Source of the DNA: Caprella mutica
Lineage: Eukaryota > Arthropoda > Malacostraca > Amphipoda > Caprellidae
NCBI GenBank assembly: GCA_947561585.1
Contig: CANNZV010001034.1
Span: 1-64,000 of the forward strand
Direction of reading: 5' to 3'
Length of the DNA: 64,000 nucleotides
Shown: one piece after another, positions 30,101-41,413 of the stretch
Layout of the letters: each line of letters opens with the position of its first letter
Numbering within the stretch: position 1 is the stretch's first letter
Position numbers and translations under genes: made by a program
The notes under the pieces: model-generated
What the model saw: the letters and a program-made list of their open reading frames with translations, nothing else
Database searches by the model: none
Told to the model about the DNA's origin: nothing

Positions 30101-30722
30101 TCTTTAATAATTTAGTACGTATGCCTCTATTCCTTAATATATTATATAGAAAATTATACTCAAATTCTCAATGTGTCTGCTATTTTGATTACTAGAGGTA
30201 TGCCGATTACTGGCACAAACACCCTAACATTGTAGCATAGGAGAAAAGTAGATATTTCTCGCAATTTGCCATTGAAGAGCTCAAAATAACTGGTAAATGG
30301 TGAGTTTGGACATGCTTTATTACCTCAGTCCTCATTTTACCTGATGTCAGATGTTACAGTTTGTAGAAATCTCTTATTCTGTTCACAATATAATTAATAT
30401 ATAGGAAAAAATTAGGAATGGTGTGGACAGAAATTGTCAAAAATGTACCACATTTTGCAGTCTGGGACAGAGCCATCAGTTAGGTAACTTAGGTATTAGC
30501 CATAAAGGTAGGTTATGTAATATGTTTCAGAATGTCATAATTTATTTAGAATATTAACTTACAGAAATTGACCTCTCCAACCCTCCAATTTATCATGACA
30601 AACTCCAATGCAGCACCTCCAAAGAAGAAGAGGGGCATGAACCGAAACACTCCAAAAGTTCTTTTTCCGGGCCAGTTGTCGAAAAAGCGCTGAAGAAATG
30701 GTTTAGGTCCTTTTCTCTTCAT
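24105..30722 (-). CDS. sloth1: sloth1-like small protein (SMIM4/UQCC5 family), first cistron, two exons
   Basis: Join on the minus strand: 30722-30563 and 24205-24105, with a 6,357-bp GT...AG intron. The product is 86 residues. It begins MKRKGPKPFLQRFFDNWPGK, then RTFGVFRFMPLFFFGGAALE (single membrane helix) and FVMINWRVGEVNFYSTFRKK, and ends in a charged tail. The PGK-x-F-G-x-(Y/F)-R-F-(L/M)-P-(F/L)-F core followed by E-x2-MI-x-RVG-x3-FY is the SMIM4 signature. In vertebrates UQCC5/SMIM4 and in flies Sloth1 act in the mitochondrial inner membrane in complex III assembly. The exon junction splits the Tyr codon (T|AT). The start context (GTT-ATG-A) is weaker than that of the downstream cistron, which would allow leaky scanning. 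The intron is packed with transposon remnants. Confidence 0.9.
26861..27401. mobile_element. Non-autonomous DNA transposon with 20-bp TIR and 9-bp target duplication
   Basis: GTATCTAAAAGCTGAGCGGC (26865-26884) is repeated exactly in inverted form at 27377-27396. The flanks carry AATTGAAGG on both sides (26852-26860 and 27402-27410), interpreted as a target-site duplication. The 541-bp element includes a C-rich run (27190-27210) and no protein. It inserted into another interspersed repeat (GCAATTGAAGGGCTCAAAAT). A 9-bp duplication would fit a Mutator-like group and 8 bp a hAT group. Confidence 0.8.
29251..29487. mobile_element. CCAGTCTG-bounded element (CCAGTCTGTATTT ends)
   Basis: Starts CCAGTCTGTATTTCG and ends CAAATACAGACTGG, an inverted pair. 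Inside are a short hairpin (TTCCACCGACATGTCGGTGG) and the blocks GGTGGATCAGCCAAATTACT and GATTTTTTCAGCTTTTTCAA. Related inner sequence recurs at about 25975-26125 and 56860-57030. No protein. Confidence 0.75.
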
Positions 30723-31094
30723 AACGTTAGTCTATAAATTCTATAACAATTATACTCATCTCATATTGCTACTAAATTAAATGCTACAAAGGCTTAACAA
30801 TTCCTGGGAATAGAAAAAAGTATAATTAAACAAGGTAGGTACGGGTACGGTACCTAAATAAATAGAAGAGTAAAAAGACCAAAATCATGTTTGGCTAACA
30901 ATGCAGACGACATTGCTTATACAATAATAAATAAATTCTGTGTAAGAGAAACATCACATGTCAAAGATAATCTATGTACCTACTTGTTATATACCTAGTT
31001 TGACCATTATATATATTTACTAATGATACAACCAGGATACAGTAACATAGGGTATGTTAATCATCTGATAGAATCTATAGTTTGACATGACAAA

Positions 31095-32218
31095 TGTGAC
31101 CCTAGAGTGATAGATGTGGTGGTCAATTTGTATAGGGGTGATGGGACTGAGATTTGGAGGGAAGGCAGAAAGATGGGTGATACGGAGATAGGAAGGGGCA
31201 TCAGACAAGGCTGCACTGGGTCCCCGCAACTTTTCTTGATGGTTGTGGGGATGCTGATTGAAAGAATTGTTAGGGGAGGGTTGGCGGGTAGTGTGGGTGA
31301 GGCTGGGGAGATGGTGGGGAGGCTGGCTGGGGTGGCGGAGGGATTTGGAATAAGAATTAATAGAAGGAAGACGGTATGCATGGTATTTAATGGGGAGAAA
31401 CCAGATGACGGAATGGTGGGGGCAGTGGAGGTTGTGGACAGGATGAGATACTTGGGAATGGAAGTGGTGTCCAAGCGTGACTGTTTTAGAGAGAATAGGG
31501 AGAGGAAGTTGAAGCTGGCAGAGAAGATGAGCAACCTTACTTTTTCGGTGGTGTCCAGAGCGTGCGAGAGGATGACAATAGGGAAGGTGTTTTGGAAGAG
31601 TGTGGAGGAGATGTGATGGTGTGGAGGAAGGGAGAGAGAGAGAGAATGCAGAGGGTGGAAAATGGAGTCTGGAGGAAAATTCTGGGAGCACCTGGATATG
31701 CCGCCTCAGCGGCTCTACAGGGAGAGGTAGGTTGCTCTGGAGTGATTCCTAGAGACATGAAGGGGAAGATTTTGTTTTTGAAGCATATGATGGAGGGTGA
31801 GAATGGGTTGCTGAGAAGGATAGTTGATGCTGGTGATGTGAGGGTAGGAAATGGTGGATGGTTTAGAATAGTTGGTGGGTACATGGAGGAGGTGGGACTT
31901 GACAGACAGCAGGTGAGAGACATGGCCAGGGAGCAGATTGTGGAAAGGATAAATGAGTGGGAACATGGAAGATGGCGAGAGGAGGTGAGAGGGAAGCATA
32001 CTTTGAGGTATTATTATGAGATGAAGGAGAAGATAGGAGGGGAAAGTTGCTATGATAATGGGTGGGGATCGGTGTTGCTGTTCAGAGCAAGGGCGGACTG
32101 TCTCAGGTTGAATTGGAGGAGGAGGTTTGTTGGAGGTGAGACAGTTTGTGGCGTGTGTGACAGTGTGAGTTGGGGGAGGAGACGATGTAACATTTTTTGG
32201 TTGAGTGTGAAGGTCTGA
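31095..32218 (+). pseudogene. Decayed LINE reverse-transcriptase fragment
   Basis: Overlapping frames give a non-LTR reverse transcriptase tail. It reads IDVVVNLYRGDGTEIWREGR, then RGIRQGCTGSPQLFLMVVG (finger/palm region before the active site) and GFGIRINRRKTVCMVFN (region after it). Then, after a frameshift near 31580, comes a C-terminal part with RENGVWRKILGAPGY-like sequence and a Cys-rich VCGVCDS segment. The YADD active-site block expected between MLIERIV and GFGIRIN is deleted, so the copy is dead. The plus strand is strikingly G-rich compared with the neighbours. The long minus-strand frames here are shadows. Confidence 0.8.
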
Positions 32219-34145
32219 GGGACTTGAGAGTAAGGTATGGAGTGGAGAGTGTGGAGCAGGTTTTGTGTTTTGGGGAGATAAGATAAAGGCCTACTTTGAG
32301 GAGGCTTGGGCAGAGAGAGGAAGATCACAGGGTGGTGGAATATAGGTGTGGGGGGCTGACGGTGGGGGTGGAGCCTCTATACCGTTAGTCCTGGGTGGCG
32401 TTGAGAAGCCTATACCCAACAAGATACTGGACTGGACGTGACCACCGGATGACCACACTTTGAAACATGGGAAAACCCACTTAAACTTAGCACTTCTAAA
32501 TTTAATTTTTTTCTGATCAATTACTAACTAGGCATTGGTTAAATTGTATTCCTTTATTTTTTTCCTTATTTGTAAATCATAGGAACTACAATTTAGCAGT
32601 TAACTAGCACTACTTTACGGTCCTAGGTAGCATATTCTAAGACCCTATTTTTTATAGATAAGTTAAAGAAATTAACAATAAAAACCTGAATTATATCTAT
32701 ATATTCAACTTTGAGGTTCAATCGCCATTTTCGCTTTTCTTTTGTACGAAACCCTTATAAAATGACTCCAAACTTCTCGATCTTAACATGCAAATACGAG
32801 AAATTATGAGCCGCTCGGTCACAAACAAGGAATGTGTTGTTGTGGTGACGTCATATTTTTGTGTCGTCTGGTAGGTACTATACCCGATTATGTTCCTGTA
32901 CCCTGGATACAAGCAATTGCCAACCAACATTAAAATTATTATTGAACATACCTAATTTTATTATATATAATAATTGTCAGACCCTAACAGGTAATTCAAT
33001 AATGCTATTGGCAAGCAGCTGGAAGAATGTACCTATACCTATGAAACTATTCTGATATTAGTTTAATAAACTAATTATTTTTTAATTCCTTCAGTTGATA
33101 ATAGCTGAACAGAAGCAGCGTCAGGTATAATATTTATATTTTATAACATAAATTTGAAGTTATATCCGTGGCCTGTCCAAATAATTTATATATTAAAATT
33201 GCCACCTTTTAAGAAAAAAAGTGCCTCGTTGAAAATTAAAAAGCAGATAGTCAAATAATAAATGGCTAAATATACACTTACCTTCAAAACCATAGGTAGG
33301 TACTTAAATATTAATGACAAATTTCGAAGCGAATACTTGATCAATTTCTTTTCTGTTAACAGTGATATGTTGTACAACCTTAGCTCTTCAAATTTAAAGC
33401 AATTCTAGAGAAATTTTAACTTGGTGAAGGGGACCTTTTCAGGGTGACCCACAAAAAGTGTACCTAACTTTGAATTAGTAAAAATATTGTACTTAGAAGT
33501 AGATTGAAAAAAAAAATGTTAAAATTTAGACTTTAAATAAAACTAACAAATATAGAAGAAACTCAGATATTAATAGAATAGTATAATATATATTGAATAG
33601 TATATTAGAATTCAAAATAAAGGGAGATCGTTGGTGTTACACACATACAATCTTAAACAATGGCAGTGGTAAAATGAATACATGTTAAAAAAATATAGGT
33701 TTTAATTTTACTTCAACTCAATATTTTACCGACGTACCTATAAATACAATATTTATATTAATCAAAGTAACTAGGTACACTTTTTTACATTAGAAACACG
33801 CTACGTTAAAATGAATAAATATTAAAACACGTTAAAATTAATATATATTTTAGAACATTGTAACACGAAAAGCCCGTAACCTAACTATTGCTATAGAAAG
33901 TAAATGTCACAGCCAAGGAAATTGAGATTGACTGAATATTATTTGATAATAAATAGATATATTTAATGTCTAATAGTAATTATTCAATGTTACTTTAAGT
34001 ATTATACAACTAAATCCATAGAACAGTTTTGTGTTCTTCAGGGTTGGCAAACTGTTCTTTATTTGAAAGCAAAATAAATTACTAAAAAACTAGTGGATGA
34101 AGTTTGACGAGATGAATGTTAATGGTAGAAAGTTATTGCTTTTGG
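32219..34145. other. Spacer after the LINE fragment
   Basis: The first 200 bp continue the G-rich LINE tail. After about 32480 the DNA is AT-rich with no supported gene; a single TGTACCCTGGATACAAGC motif near 32897 resembles the GTATC...GATAC motif of nearby repeats. Small frames are not conserved-looking. Confidence 0.5.
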
Positions 34146-34149
34146 AGGC

Positions 34150-34300
34150 AGGGTAAGTTACGACTTATCGGACAGTTCCGCATTTCCGATCATATTTATA
34201 AAATAAAATATTAAAACGAGTAGAATAATAATAATAATTATTATAGTTTATTTAAAATGATCGGAAATGTGGACCCGTTCGATAATTCGGAACTTACCTT
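34150..34300. mobile_element. Palindromic MITE-like element, coreless
   Basis: AGGGTAAGTTACGACTTATC then GGACAGTTCCGCATTTCCGA on the left; TCGGAAATGTGGACCCGTTC then GATAATTCGGAACTTACCTT on the right, an inverted pair. The GTATCCATGATACC centre is absent. Confidence 0.85.
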
Positions 34301-34522
34301 ATTGAAAGCGACGATTGTGACACACTGATTACAGTAGGTGAAGTGAATTTCAGGCAACCAAATAATATAGAATAATAAACTAAATCCGTATTACAAAACC
34401 TGCTAAGTCAACAGAAATAGAAAATTGTGAGCAGGAGTACCTATTTTGAGCAGAAATACACATTACATTCAACATTAGATACTGTAGAAAAGACTAAAAA
34501 CTAGCTACTTTCGAACCCACAT

Positions 34523-34661
34523 AGGGTAACTTCCGAGTTATCGGACTGTTCACATTTTCGATCATAAAGGAGAAAAAGTATAATAATTAAAATATTAAAA
34601 ATACAATTTTCTCTGAAATTATCGAAAATGCGGAACCGTCCGATTTCTTGGAACTGACCCT
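34523..34661. mobile_element. Palindromic MITE-like element, coreless
   Basis: AGGGTAACTTCCGAGTTATC then GGACTGTTCACATTTTCGAT on the left; ATCGAAAATGCGGAACCGTC then CGATTTCTTGGAACTGACCC on the right. About 220 bp after the previous copy. Confidence 0.85.
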
Positions 34662-34777
34662 ATTTCAAGAGAATAAAGTACCGTGCAAGTGATAAACATG
34701 GAGAACTACAGACCCTTGAAGAAAATGTGCAAAATGAATCAATTACATTAATTATAATAAGAAATATGATGTATTAA

Positions 34778-35018
34778 GGGCCGTACACACGCAAGGTTTT
34801 TTAAGTCTCTCAACCAGACTTTTTGCTAAGCTCCTCCTACTTTTTCCACGAAAATATAAGAAAAAACGATATAATAATTATTTTAGATGGCATCCATGAA
34901 ACCTGCAGGTAAAGATAATAATTATATCGTTTTTTCTTATATTCTCGTGAAAAAAGTAGGAGGAGCTTAGCAAAAAGTCTGGTGGAATGACTTACAAAAC
35001 CCTGCGTGTGTACGGCCC
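34778..35018. mobile_element. Long hairpin element with GGGCCGTACACACGC ends
   Basis: A nearly full-length inverted repeat. The left arm carries GGGCCGTACACACGCAAGGT and CTTTTTGCTAAGCTCCTCCT; the right arm carries AGGAGGAGCTTAGCAAAAAG and ends GCGTGTGTACGGCCC. The centre has ATCCATGAAACCTGCAGGTA, flanked by AATAATTAT and ATCGTTTTTTCTTAT pieces shared with the AGGGTAAGTTC family. ATTA flanks both ends as a possible short target duplication. No protein. Confidence 0.85.
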
Positions 35019-35819
35019 ATTAGATTTGTTCTAACAAAACATTCACATAATATTTTGAACCTTAAATGTTGTAAGCAAAACCTAGGAATTTTTAAATTTG
35101 GAAAATATTTGAAGGTAGAGCCTACCAAAAGAGTTTAAAAGTCACTTTAAGTTGAGCAAATAACATTAAATTTCTCTTCAATAAGTGACAATTAAGAAGA
35201 TTATTAACCATTAAAATGTGTATAAATATTAACAAGTTTCCATCACTTTGGCAATACGGTTACTAACCAAATATTTATTCAAGTAAAAACTAATAATTCA
35301 AGAATTAATTTCTTTAGTTAAATCGGCAAGGAAATTTTTTGTATAAATTGTGACTGAAGGAGAATATTCAAGACAACCATGTGAAGAAGATTAGACGTCG
35401 TTAAGATTGGAATAGTTTGACGCGAACTGTATGACGTCTTCAAAGAGCTATAAGTTATATGGAAAATAGAAAGAAAGAAGCTATAAGAAAGATAAACCCA
35501 TAAAAATTAAAATTAATTATCTTTCATTTCTATATCCAGGAAAGTTTATAACAAATCTGTGAAGAACATCATAGCCTAGTCTAGAATTGGCCAATGTTGA
35601 TTTAAAAGTATAAATATAGTTAAATAGTTTAACCACACGAAACTGCAGTAGGTAACTATTCAGAGTAGAATAATTAACATTTTGACTCTTCCAATACAAC
35701 AACAGCATACACAAATTATTGAACCAGAAGATTCTATACATTATTATATACCCATTATTATTATTAATTAACTCCCAAGATAATCTCCCGTGAAGACTTT
35801 TACCAGTGAGTTCCTCCTC

Positions 35820-38800
35820 TCAGTGAAGAGCTTCTTCAGTACAATTTGGTTGAGGAGGAGTGGCGGCAAAGTAGTCCTTAGGGTCTACAATCTGAGCTCC
35901 ACCGAAGAAGTCCAGAAGGTAAATGTGCCTAATGTCAAGCCGAGCAAAAAACCAATTGTGTTCTGTAAAAGAAAGAAACTTTCAATATCAGGATATGTTA
36001 AAGTTACTTCTAGGAAAATTTCACCCCAAACCCCCCTGTCAGATCAATAAACAATCATGAAGTGTGCAGTACAACAAACTAGCGGATACAACAAATTTAT
36101 AATTACGAGACCAAATTTTCCAGACCGAAATTTCCGGCCACCGTTTCAGTTCAATCCGTTTAAGTACAAAATAATTGACTATAAATAAATTTATCAGACT
36201 GTTTATTCAGATATAGAGAGTTACAAGTAACTAGATTGAAGATATACAAATCATTGGCTAGTAGCGACTACCTAATCTGAACAGCAGGTAACTAACTGAT
36301 TTGAAAAAATTCTAGGAAACATATTTCTTCAAATGGTTAACTGGAAATGTATTAATTCAATGGAATTATCACAAGTTATTTTCTGAACTATGATACAACT
36401 TAAAATTTATCAAATAAAAAAACATTTGCTATGAAAGACCAATGAACCATTATGTACTTGGACAGAAAACTCAATAAACCTATTCATGAACATCAACAAT
36501 AGAATAATATTATACTGTTAGTTTTTAGAAGCCTTATTAAATTACATAATTAAGCCATCTAGATATGAAAATTTCAAGTTATGCGAGTCACCAAATCTGT
36601 GCCAATGTCATCTAATAGTGTAACTGTTTATTTATCTATTTCTATATACTCGCTAACTATGCTTGCAATATAATGAATAATTGAATATGAATAAAATTTA
36701 TGGATCAAGTACGGAAAACTTGCCTCCTAGACCAGTGGTTCATTACGTGTGGTGCCCGGCACCCCTTTGAGGCCTGGATTGTTTATAGGGTGTGCCTGGG
36801 ATGGCTGTTTTAAACGTTACTTATACGTTTGGTTGTAGCCGTTAATATCATGCAGAATATACATGAAGTATATTAGCCATTTTATCACATGATAATAACC
36901 AAATATATTGTAATTGTATCTTTCCAATGTATTTCAATGCAATACAATGCTCAGGGGGTGCCTGAGAAAAGCAAGGGGTGAGCGAGAAAAATACTTTGAG
37001 AACCACTGCTATAGAGAGGGTTAATAGAGACTAGCATGCCGTACCTTTAGGCCAGTCCAACATGGCGGGGTGTCTGCTGAACAGGGCATGACGAGCCAAA
37101 TCTGCTTCACTGGAATTGACCTCAACCTGGCAACATGACATGAAATGAATAACATTGTCATTTACAATAATGAAATGAACATCAAATATTATGATTTGAA
37201 ATTCAATCTCAGAAGATTTAAAAATGAACTCAGTAGCAAAAAAAATAATTCTGATGAATCGTTCAATATTTTTTTAAATCTTTATGAGAGACATTTTTTT
37301 TTACATGTTTTTTTTTTACAGTTACTCAAAAAATAATCAATCCACAATCATACTCAATATAGCTAGAGCTAATGATAATTAAATTTCATTTCATCAACGA
37401 AATGTTTGCACATTTCACTGAAATGCTCATTACAATTAATTAAAAATTCCTAAAATACATAGCCTGAAATTGATAAATATATCAAATAAGAACATTCATA
37501 TGTTTTGGAAGTTAAACCTGATACATTAACAGTAGCTTTTTGTCAGTATTCTGAATTAGCAGACTGAACACATTTTCGATCATGTAAGAAAAAGTATATA
37601 ATTAGAAATGTATTTTTCTTATGATCGGAAATGTAGAACCGAACCTAGATCCTATCCATCAACAGATAAAGCCCTAAAGACTTTAAATGGTTTAATATGA
37701 GTTAGATATTTTAAATAGTTATGTAGCTACATTGTTTTTAACTTTCTACGAGATAGGAATGAAGATTATCATTAAATTAGAGAGAAGAGTTTCACTCACT
37801 CTCACTATCTCCCCCGTGAGGATGACATGAGCACACCGGGGATCTTCAGGATCAAGCATCTCCTTATTACAGTAGCCAGACTGAGCTAAACTGGCAGTCA
37901 TGGAGGCTTTGGGGTTCTCCTGAAGAAATAAGGATTATTTAAATCTAGAGGAATACATAAATCCAGGATATGAAATTCACCTGGATAAGAGCTAAATGTA
38001 ATCATGGAAATACAAATCCCATTGCATGATTTATTAGACATGCAACCAAATTCTGGAAAATAAATTCAAAATAGCTGAAAATTTATCAATCAAAACAGCT
38101 ATGAGAAATTATTTGAGAATTGTAATATCGTAAAATTTTGTAGAAAGAAAGAGGTAAACTTATTGTTAGAATAATATGAGGTTGGCAATAGGTAGTATCA
38201 TGATAATTAAGATACACGAAACCGGATATAGATAGCTATATTTAAAATATTTCAATGCTTAAAAAAATACTAAAGAATGTTAATTTGTTAAGATTGAATT
38301 TAAATGATATGAAAGCGACTTTGTAAGTGCTTCTAAAATTCTCTCATTAGAAAGAAAAGTAAAATTGATGGTGGTTGTAGATGAACTGAAACATTGAATT
38401 GATTGATCAAAAATTAGGATAAAGATTCAACAAACCCTGAGATCCTTGACACTGAGCTCCAGCTCCGTCAAGTAGAGGTAAGGTACTCCGGTGGAGTTGC
38501 ACACCTCTCCGTCACTCATGCTGAACACATTGTTGAAAGGGTACTTCTCTATGCCTTCGTGTGTGGACTCTGTGGAGAGAGCCGCCCAGTTGACTCTGTG
38601 CATCACGTAACGAGTCATCTCCGGGAACTGAGTGGGACAGCAAGATAGGATGAGTAGAGTGTGGTACCATTTATAGTTCTAACTAAGATAGTAGAAATGA
38701 TGCTTGAAGCATAAGAACTATAAATCCAGGCTCTAATGATTAGTATACAGAATTGCAGATGATATTGAACAATCAGTCATTAGGTGAATATCTATTAGAT

Positions 38801-39606
38801 TATTAATGAATGTATTACTGAATAGTATAACAATAATATTACTTCATTAGGAATATTAGTTTATTAGGAAGAATATTTTTATTAGCCTTTTTATATGATG
38901 ATAGACACCAATTTCATTGTAGCAGATTAGAATTTCTATTTAGATGTTATTCAAGATAGCTAGTTGTAATTGGTAGTTACTGACTTTAAATGTTTTATTT
39001 TACCTCTAATATATAGACATAGATAACATGTAACCATGACAGTCTTTATTTATCAAACACTTACATGTTTATAGTATGGGGGAGGTGGATAAACATGAGT
39101 GTTTTTAATTCCAACCCAATAAGGAATACTGTGAACCTGTAAAGAAAATATCAGTTAGCTAGTTAGTCAATTAGAAATATTAAAACTCTTGACAAAGATT
39201 TATCTACACAAATTTTCGATTATTCACCAAATAGGCAGATATTAATATTCAAAATTTGTATCTCAGGATAGACAACAGACATTTACTTTTTAATTTACTG
39301 TAGGGTAAGTTAAGAGTTCTGGGACAGTTTAACATCTTTGATCATATAAGAAAAAGTATATAACAATTATCATATACATTTTTCTTATAGCAAAGAATAG
39401 AGTTGTAAGTAACTACAAAATTTATGAGATTTAACCTTTAAGAGTTTAATCACAATTACTGTATAGCAAATCTTAGAACTTACCAACAATAGAGTGAAGA
39501 AGAATGCAGATGGGAGAATGAGACCAATGACAATGGCGACAGCTCTGCACCAGCTGTCGGATTGAATTCTCGGAGGAGAGGAGAGCAATGTGTACTTTGA
39601 AGACAT
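35820..39606 (-). CDS. CREG: CREG-family glycoprotein, copy 1 (six exons)
   Basis: Join (minus): 39606-39484, 39136-39065, 38627-38436, 37919-37800, 37126-37045, 35962-35820; 243 residues. CREG proteins are secreted or lysosomal glycoproteins with an FMN-binding-like split-barrel fold. Recognised blocks: MTRYVMHRVNWAALSTEST, FSMSDGEVCNSTGVPYLYLT, ELELSVKDLRENPKASMTAS, LAQSGYCNKE, DPEDPRCAHVILTGEI, ALFSRHPAMLDWP and EHNWFFARLDIRHIYLLDFF followed by GGAQIVDPKDYF. These track human CREG1 end to end. Sequons at CNST, VNSSE and PNCTE. The N-terminus has about 20 polar residues before a hydrophobic stretch (AVAIVIGLILPSAFFFTLLL), so it may be a signal anchor rather than a cleaved signal. The ATG at 39606 is the only good start in that exon. 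It is a tandem duplicate of 50765-52977. Confidence 0.9.
36017..36095. repeat. Fragment related to the interior of the 26861-27401 element
   Basis: TAAACAATCATGA and AAGTGTGCAGTACAACAAAC followed by TAGYGGATAMAAC occur here and at about 27230-27290. The fragment lies about 55 bp upstream, on the coding strand, of the last CREG copy 1 exon. No TIR is seen here. Confidence 0.65.
37551..37652. mobile_element. Degenerate copy of the palindromic family in CREG copy 1 intron
   Basis: CACATTTTCGATCATGTAAG and AAAAAGTATATAATTAG face ATTTTTCTTATGATCGGAAA and TGTAGAACCG in inverted orientation. The outer ends are eroded. Confidence 0.6.
39301..39395. mobile_element. Truncated palindromic element in intron 1 of CREG copy 1
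   Basis: AGGGTAAGTTAAGAGTTCTG, then GATCATATAAGAAAAAGTAT, then a partial return arm ATACATTTTTCTTATAG. The outer right arm is missing. It ends about 90 bp downstream of exon 1 on the coding strand. Confidence 0.65.
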
Positions 39607-39619
39607 GCCTAATTGCAAA

Positions 39620-40740
39620 TCAACAGATTGTAAGAAGAAGTGTATTATAATACTAGGTTAATGCTCACTTTGAATTGATGTTTTTTTTCTGTATTTTGAG
39701 CATAAAAAAACACAGAGTTCAAGCACCTGGAAAAATGATCAAATAGTTTAGTTAATAACCTAATTTTTGTACAAGTTTCCAACAAGTTGCCACAGGTATA
39801 ATTTTTTAACATATTGCATTTAGCACTTACATAGGTAGCTAGTTTGATTGAGTTAAGGTAATGAACTCATCAAATTATCAGTTGGCTACATTGAATACCA
39901 AATTACACCAATTTATACCAAAATATACATAATTAGTACACCAAATAACTACATAGTAATTGCTGCAATACATAGAATCCTATTCTAAGGTATCCATTAA
40001 CCATAATCGATGGATACCTTCACTATCATTTATTAACCAAAAGTCCAAAAGTATAATTTCCTGAATCATGACTGCTGCCTATGATAAAAAAGTATTGGCC
40101 TGTCTGCAAACCCGGGTTTGCAGGATTATTAGATAGGACGGTCACACTGAGTAATAATAATTCTTATATATTTTTTCTCATATGACTAAAGATGTAGTAG
40201 CTACTGACCGATAATTTGTAACTTACCCTACGGGCCTATACTAAATAATAAAAATAGGAAAAAATGGCCTTAGTTACATAGGCTACTCAAAATCTCAAAG
40301 TTGTCTAACCCAAAGTTAAAAAGTATGGCTCATAAAATCTCCATTTGTCTTTCCAAAAGAAACCAAATTTCTCTCCAAAAACAAAATGATAAAATTATCA
40401 AATTCTCTCCAAAATAACATTGTAGCATAGAAGAAAATTAGATAATTCTCACCATATGCAATTGAAGAGCTCAAAATAACGGTCACAAACTGAGAAATAG
40501 AGGATTTCTTGGAGAACAGTTTACCAGTTCCTGCAGTCTGGCCAGTCTGCAGAATATGAGACATTTTTAACATTTTCTGTGTGAACAATCCTTAATTTCC
40601 CCCTACCTATTTTTACATGTATTTTTCTGAGAACAGAACCCAAAATAGAGGAATTCTTGGAGAACAGTTTAACAGTTCCTGCAGTCTCAGTCAGTCTGGA
40701 AATTTGGAATTAGAATACAATATAAGATATTAAGATAATA
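39620..40740. other. Repeat-filled spacer upstream of CREG copy 1
   Basis: Holds a half copy of the palindromic family (about 40155-40231, ending GTAACTTACCCTAC) and inverted blocks of the GGAGAGAATTTATGA repeat (40320-40450). It also has AGTCTGCAGAATATGAGACA near 40550, part of the CCAGTCTG family. No supported gene; promoter elements could not be identified. Confidence 0.55.
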
Positions 40741-40741
40741 C

Positions 40742-40920
40742 CCAGTCTGCAGAATATGCGAGATATTTGGGATTTTCTCTCCGAACAATTTTGAATTAAT
40801 TCCTATATTTACATTAATTTTGCTACGAACACTTCTGAATTAATTCCTATATTTACATTAATTTTGCTACGAACACATTAAGAGATCTCTACGAACACTT
40901 AACCAGTTTCTGCAGACTGG
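40742..40920. mobile_element. CCAGTCTGCAGAA-bounded element
   Basis: Starts CCAGTCTGCAGAATATGCGA and ends CAGTTTCTGCAGACTGG, inverted ends. The inside carries two copies of GAATTAATTCCTATATTTAC followed by ATTAATTTTGCTACGAACAC. Confidence 0.78.
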
Positions 40921-41413
40921 GATAATACTATTATACTCAGTACATAATACTGTAATACATAGCTAATCAAATACAAAAATAATACATAATCACTTAATCA
41001 GATAAGCAAAAACTGAGTGAAAAATACAAAAAATACATATTTAAAATACAATAATAATAAGCAATCTGCACGGCAATCAGACAAATAATACATAAATGAA
41101 AAAATTACACATTCAAAAATAATACATAGGTAGTAGCAAGGTATATTAACTACTAAGTAGAGTATTGCGCAGGTTCATATCAAGATGATTACAGTTTTGT
41201 TGTGAAAGACGCTGGCTGGTGTGCGGCCGTGTGCCCCATGATAATTATTTTTACATAGAAACAAGGTCTGTTATTCATTATTTTTAGAATAAAATGCCTT
41301 TCAACTTGTTTTTTTTTTGGACTAAACTGGCTGTATTCAGCATTGTGAAAACTTTTCATATATTTTTTAGTAAGGTTTAATAGGGAAAAACGTATTGTTT
41401 TTCTTCAAAGTAC

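Larger units (their letters stand above)
24206..30562 (-). other. Intron of sloth1, made mostly of interspersed repeats
   Basis: No exon is recognised. It contains blocks sharing TTTGGAGAGAATTTATGA and AATGGTGAGTTTATGAG-CAT (about 25560-25760 forward; 26700-26830 and 27560-27665 inverted), CCAGTCTG-bounded elements (29251-29487), and the TIR element at 26861-27401. The open frames of 60-75 codons within it lie in these repeats. Confidence 0.75.

Noticed and set aside
31020..32328. Several long minus-strand frames rich in Pro/Ser/His
   Set aside because: Shadows of the G-rich LINE fragment, which has recognisable reverse-transcriptase motifs only on the plus strand.
35790..36050. 86-codon plus-strand frame
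   Set aside because: Antisense to the last CREG copy 1 exon, whose minus-strand reading matches the family.
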